Shown here piece by piece: positions 20,756-23,233 of a DNA stretch of 23,233 bases. The DNA is taken from IMG/VR virus record IMGVR_UViG_3300013306_000567, positions 1 through 23,233 of that record. The stretch is one strand, 5' to 3'. The stretch's first letter is position 1. The number at the start of each line of letters is the position of its first letter. This DNA comes from a virus. A program made the position numbers and the translations under genes. The notes under the pieces were generated by a model. The model was not told the origin of the DNA and searched no databases. It saw only the letters and a program-made list of their open reading frames with translations.

Positions 20756-21593
20756 AACGATCATTTGATGATGGTGTACTAGGTCCACTTAGAGTGGTGG
20801 GTGTTGCTGGTTCAATTTTCAACGCATCATCCGTCGGTGTTATGTTAGCAAGCACCTCAGGAGTAGGGGCAGGTGCGGCAATCGCGAGTACAACTTTTTC
20901 AGTGGGGACTGTAGTCGGAGAAGATAAAGATGTATTGGATGAATGCTTTTTGAGTATTGCTTCAATAACGTTCATGTCCGTAATTTTGTAATTTGTAGCA
21001 TCCTTTAATTTGTCTTTTTCGATTGCTTCTTTCAATGTTTTGACTGTTTCTAATCGTTTTTCTTCCACTGCGGTTTCTTTTTTTAGTTCCTGTAAAAGAT
21101 CTTCAAGTATTTCTTTTTTTGAATAAAATTCATAGCCGTACAGTAGTGCGGCAAATATGGGGGCGGAGTTGAATGTAAGTTGTATGATGCTTTGTATTGT
21201 TGGGTTCTGAATGTTTAGCTGGGCTTGGGGTATTAGTAAAAATAGTATGAGGGATCCAAGGTTTAGAGATATTTGAAATTTGTTGAAGGTTCTTTTTTGT
21301 GTCTCTTCGATCCTGGATCGATAGAACTCTTGTTTACGCTTGCTAAACTCGATCAGGTCATAGCGTGAGATTTTTTCATATGTCTGTATGTAGTCTTTAA
21401 ATAGCCATCCAATTACAACTGCAACAATTATGCTTATGATGTATCTGGACGCTATGCTATAGTTAAACGAGATATATGGTGTTAGGAAGTGCAGAGATAC
21501 CCCAGCGATCAAAGAGATCGCGACAGTGTAGAGAAACAACTCTTTGTTAGTGCGTTTTCCTTGCTTAAATGCTATGGCTCGCTTGAGGTTCAT
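20754..21593 (-). CDS. Unknown four-TM protein with coiled coil and Pro/Thr-rich tail
   Basis: The 279-residue product has membrane segments at ~20-38, ~46-66, ~110-125 and ~139-155. A highly charged coiled coil follows (~158-205: KKEILEDLLQELKKETAVEE). The tail of ~55 residues is rich in Pro, Thr, Ser and Ala (SSPTTVPTEK to PSTPSSNDR) and looks unfolded. The ATG overlaps the stop of the upstream gene in ATGA, a four-base overlap that predicts reinitiation and matched amounts of the two proteins. No family is recognised. The pairing of a soluble protein and a membrane protein recalls defence effectors, but this is only layout. Confidence 0.75.
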   Translation of the reverse strand: MNLKRAIAFKQGKRTNKELFLYTVAISLIAGVSLHFLTPYISFNYSIASRYIISIIVAVVIGWLFKDYIQTYEKISRYDLIEFSKRKQEFYRSRIEETQKRTFNKFQISLNLGSLILFLLIPQAQLNIQNPTIQSIIQLTFNSAPIFAALLYGYEFYSKKEILEDLLQELKKETAVEEKRLETVKTLKEAIEKDKLKDATNYKITDMNVIEAILKKHSSNTSLSSPTTVPTEKVVLAIAAPAPTPEVLANITPTDDALKIEPATPTTLSGPSTPSSNDR

Positions 21594-22564
21594 GGCTCGA
21601 TCAAACCTTTTTCAATAAGATCAACGAGCCACGTCGCCATTATCTCATACACATGCTGCCGAACTGGCAGTGCGTTTTCGTAAGGTACGTATTCGTTGGT
21701 TTTTATTTGGAGTTGGTCGCCTACGATTCTTCCAGAACCTTTAAGATCAATTGTAAGGCCTTCTTCTCTTGCATCCACTAAGCCTTGAGCAATGTTTGAT
21801 AAGACTTTTTGGTTCTCAGGGGATGTGTTGTATTTGTAGCCCACAGCAATTTCTAATTGTAATTCGGAAATGTCAGAGCCCATTACGTGACGTAATTCAG
21901 CTACTCTATGTTCGCCAATCAGCGTGCTTAATACCTTTATTCCATCATCGCTATCAAATGAATAAGGGTCGTTCGCCAGTGGAAGTAAAAGGCTAACGTT
22001 TTTTACTTTTTTATCTGTAAGGCTAATGTTGTTTGAAGTTAGAGAGTGTGCTTGGAGTGTGAATAGCTCGTCGTCTTCGATTTCGTGAACGTGTCTAAGG
22101 AGGGCGTCGAAGTATTCCTCAATATCTTTTATGCCGATTGCCTTGCTTTGCATGATCAGTACATGATTTTGAAAGACGGCTACGAAAGCTAAACTTTCAA
22201 GATATTCCTTCGATCCATCCGTAGACATGGATACAGAGGGAAGTGATTCACACTCTATCGTTTCTTTATTGTAATCTGTAGCGAAAATGGGGATGCTGTT
22301 TCCAGGCTCGACATACATGATTTCCATAAATAGCATGGAGAATATGTCATCGTAGCGTGAAATGAAAATGTGTGGTTCTGTCAGTTTTGAAGCATCACCA
22401 AAATGACCGCCTTCCGGGTAAAAACATCTCAGATCCGCAGTCTTTAATGAATGCCTTTTGCTTCTTTCTAATATTTCTTGGAGGTTGTTCGGCCTAGAAA
22501 GTGGGTTAGGGTGAAAAGCCGCATGCCTATAGTGAAATGCCTTCCTGCGCTTATCACTGATCAT
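21590..22564 (-). CDS. Unknown soluble protein, first gene of a membrane-protein operon
   Basis: The 324-residue protein starts MISDKRRKAFHYRHAAFHPN. It has no signal peptide or membrane segment, an alternating alpha/beta first 170 residues (FHYRHAAFHPNPLSRPNNLQ, then VFQNHVLIMQSKAIGIKDIE) and a second part ending with a long helix (HVYEIMATWLVDLIEKGLIE). No catalytic motif or family is recognised. The nearest ribosome site, AAGGG, stands 12 bases before the ATG, longer than usual. The closest upstream ATG gives only three codons. The gene is AT-rich and overlaps the next by four bases. An imperfect dyad lies about 60 bases upstream (22621-22643). Confidence 0.75.
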   Translation of the reverse strand: MISDKRRKAFHYRHAAFHPNPLSRPNNLQEILERSKRHSLKTADLRCFYPEGGHFGDASKLTEPHIFISRYDDIFSMLFMEIMYVEPGNSIPIFATDYNKETIECESLPSVSMSTDGSKEYLESLAFVAVFQNHVLIMQSKAIGIKDIEEYFDALLRHVHEIEDDELFTLQAHSLTSNNISLTDKKVKNVSLLLPLANDPYSFDSDDGIKVLSTLIGEHRVAELRHVMGSDISELQLEIAVGYKYNTSPENQKVLSNIAQGLVDAREEGLTIDLKGSGRIVGDQLQIKTNEYVPYENALPVRQHVYEIMATWLVDLIEKGLIEP

Positions 22565-23233
22565 TTTGTCATTGCACCCTTTTTAACAGAAAGTATAGAT
22601 ATTTAAGTTTTATCGTCGTTATTCCGAATATTTCATACGGAATGAGCTTTTCGTGGCGGTGACTTTATCAAAATGGTGTCATGTCTACCAGCCGGTCTGA
22701 TGAAAGCATAGACGGAAAAAACCAGAGGCGTTTCGTCGGAAAATTCAAGGGTATTTACTCGTTTTTGCCCACTCCCGTTGGACTGCGCGTCTTGCACTTT
22801 TTCGCTTGAGTACAACCACCGCAGCCTTCTCGGCTTACTCTGATCCCCAGCCGGCGGACTTTCTACGGCACCCCCCGCCAGTTGCTCTCCAGCCCCCGGC
22901 TGACGGTGTATCCATTATCCGCGCTGAGCGTTTGCCGCACGTTCCCGCCATACCAGATGATTTCGTCAATCTCAGGTTTCTACCCTTGAAGTGTATAGGT
23001 CAGTCCAGGATCAGATCCGGCCGGCCTATGGCCACGGTATAGCAGGGGAGACAGATTTATTTAGTTGAGTTTTTGAATATTCAATTGGCCGGTGCCTCGC
23101 CGACGCCATCTGATTACAGGGCCGGATAAACAACAAATTTCTTCGTGTTTAAATCCGACTCTCCATTGGTAATTGAGGCCTACACATCCTTGCGCCACCC
23201 CCTACACCTAAGACAGAATCCGCCGGCTTGTGC
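22565..23233. other. Terminal region without a convincing gene
   Basis: Frames in this stretch are short (up to 78 codons), overlap one another and lack ribosome sites and recognisable motifs. The left end carries the presumed promoter region of the minus-strand operon (TATACT at 22597-22592 on the minus strand as a -10, no good -35). Its composition is mixed, with GC-rich parts at 22800-22930 and 23020-23110; it may hold a decayed gene that I cannot identify. Confidence 0.4.
22621..22643. promoter_or_regulatory. Imperfect dyad upstream of the minus-strand operon
   Basis: ATTCCG (22621-22626) and CGGAAT (22638-22643) are inverted copies around an AT-rich middle, with eight of eleven positions symmetric. 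It lies upstream of the likely promoter of the 22564-20754 operon and could bind a dimeric regulator; none is coded nearby. Confidence 0.35.

Noticed and set aside
22633-22815. A 60-codon minus-strand frame upstream of the two-gene operon
   Set aside because: No ribosome site or domain; composition does not separate it from non-coding sequence.
22806-23042. A 78-codon plus-strand frame in the last region
   Set aside because: Pro/Arg-rich content, no ribosome site and no motif; a decayed gene is possible but unproven.
1-23233. CRISPR arrays, rRNA genes, intact tRNA genes, integrase or transposase genes
   Set aside because: No regularly spaced repeats, rRNA-like or complete tRNA-like stretches, or recognisable recombinase motifs were found on either strand.

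Overview
The window looks like a chromosome segment of a Pseudomonas, most likely of the P. fluorescens group. The evidence is the GC-rich late tail operon with P2/R-pyocin gene order, near-consensus LexA boxes, and a rulAB/umuDC-type polymerase pair ending in a DUF4113-like tail. Family names come from recognising motifs, lengths and gene order; no database search was possible.

Positions 1-9793 hold the distal part of a contractile-tail locus, either a P2-like prophage or an R-type tailocin. The order is tail fibre (5' end missing), fibre assembly chaperone, two tandem terminators, sheath FI, tube FII, chaperone E with an out-of-frame E' extension, tape measure T, U, X, a small membrane/zinc-ribbon moron, D, GH19 endolysin, Rz and nested Rz1. 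No capsid, terminase or integrase gene is visible, so prophage and tailocin cannot be separated from this window alone.

Positions 9794-15264 hold an SOS-controlled block. Three LexA boxes of the form CTG-N10-CAG lie at 9910, 10828 and 12707. They precede a Dam-type adenine methylase, umuD-umuC, and a two-gene unit made of a NdpA/YejK-like (NA37) nucleoid-associated protein and a 420-residue protein with C-terminal membrane segments. The last unit is the best candidate for an undescribed system: DNA damage would induce a DNA-associated protein together with a membrane protein, a layout reminiscent of anti-phage sensor/effector pairs.

Positions 15265-23233 are a lower-GC mosaic of accessory genes. 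They include a HEPN-like protein with an RNTFAH motif, a small secreted protein, two unknown minus-strand genes (one membrane-anchored), a short alanine-rich protein, and a periplasmic protein. After these come a DUF4145/HEPN-like gene and, converging on it across a shared terminator, a two-gene operon (unknown soluble protein plus four-TM coiled-coil protein, ATGA overlap). Copies of a roughly 25-bp repeat sit at module junctions (12564, 15319, 15356, 18231, 18265). The last 670 bases hold no convincing gene. I saw no rRNA, intact tRNA, CRISPR array or transposase gene.
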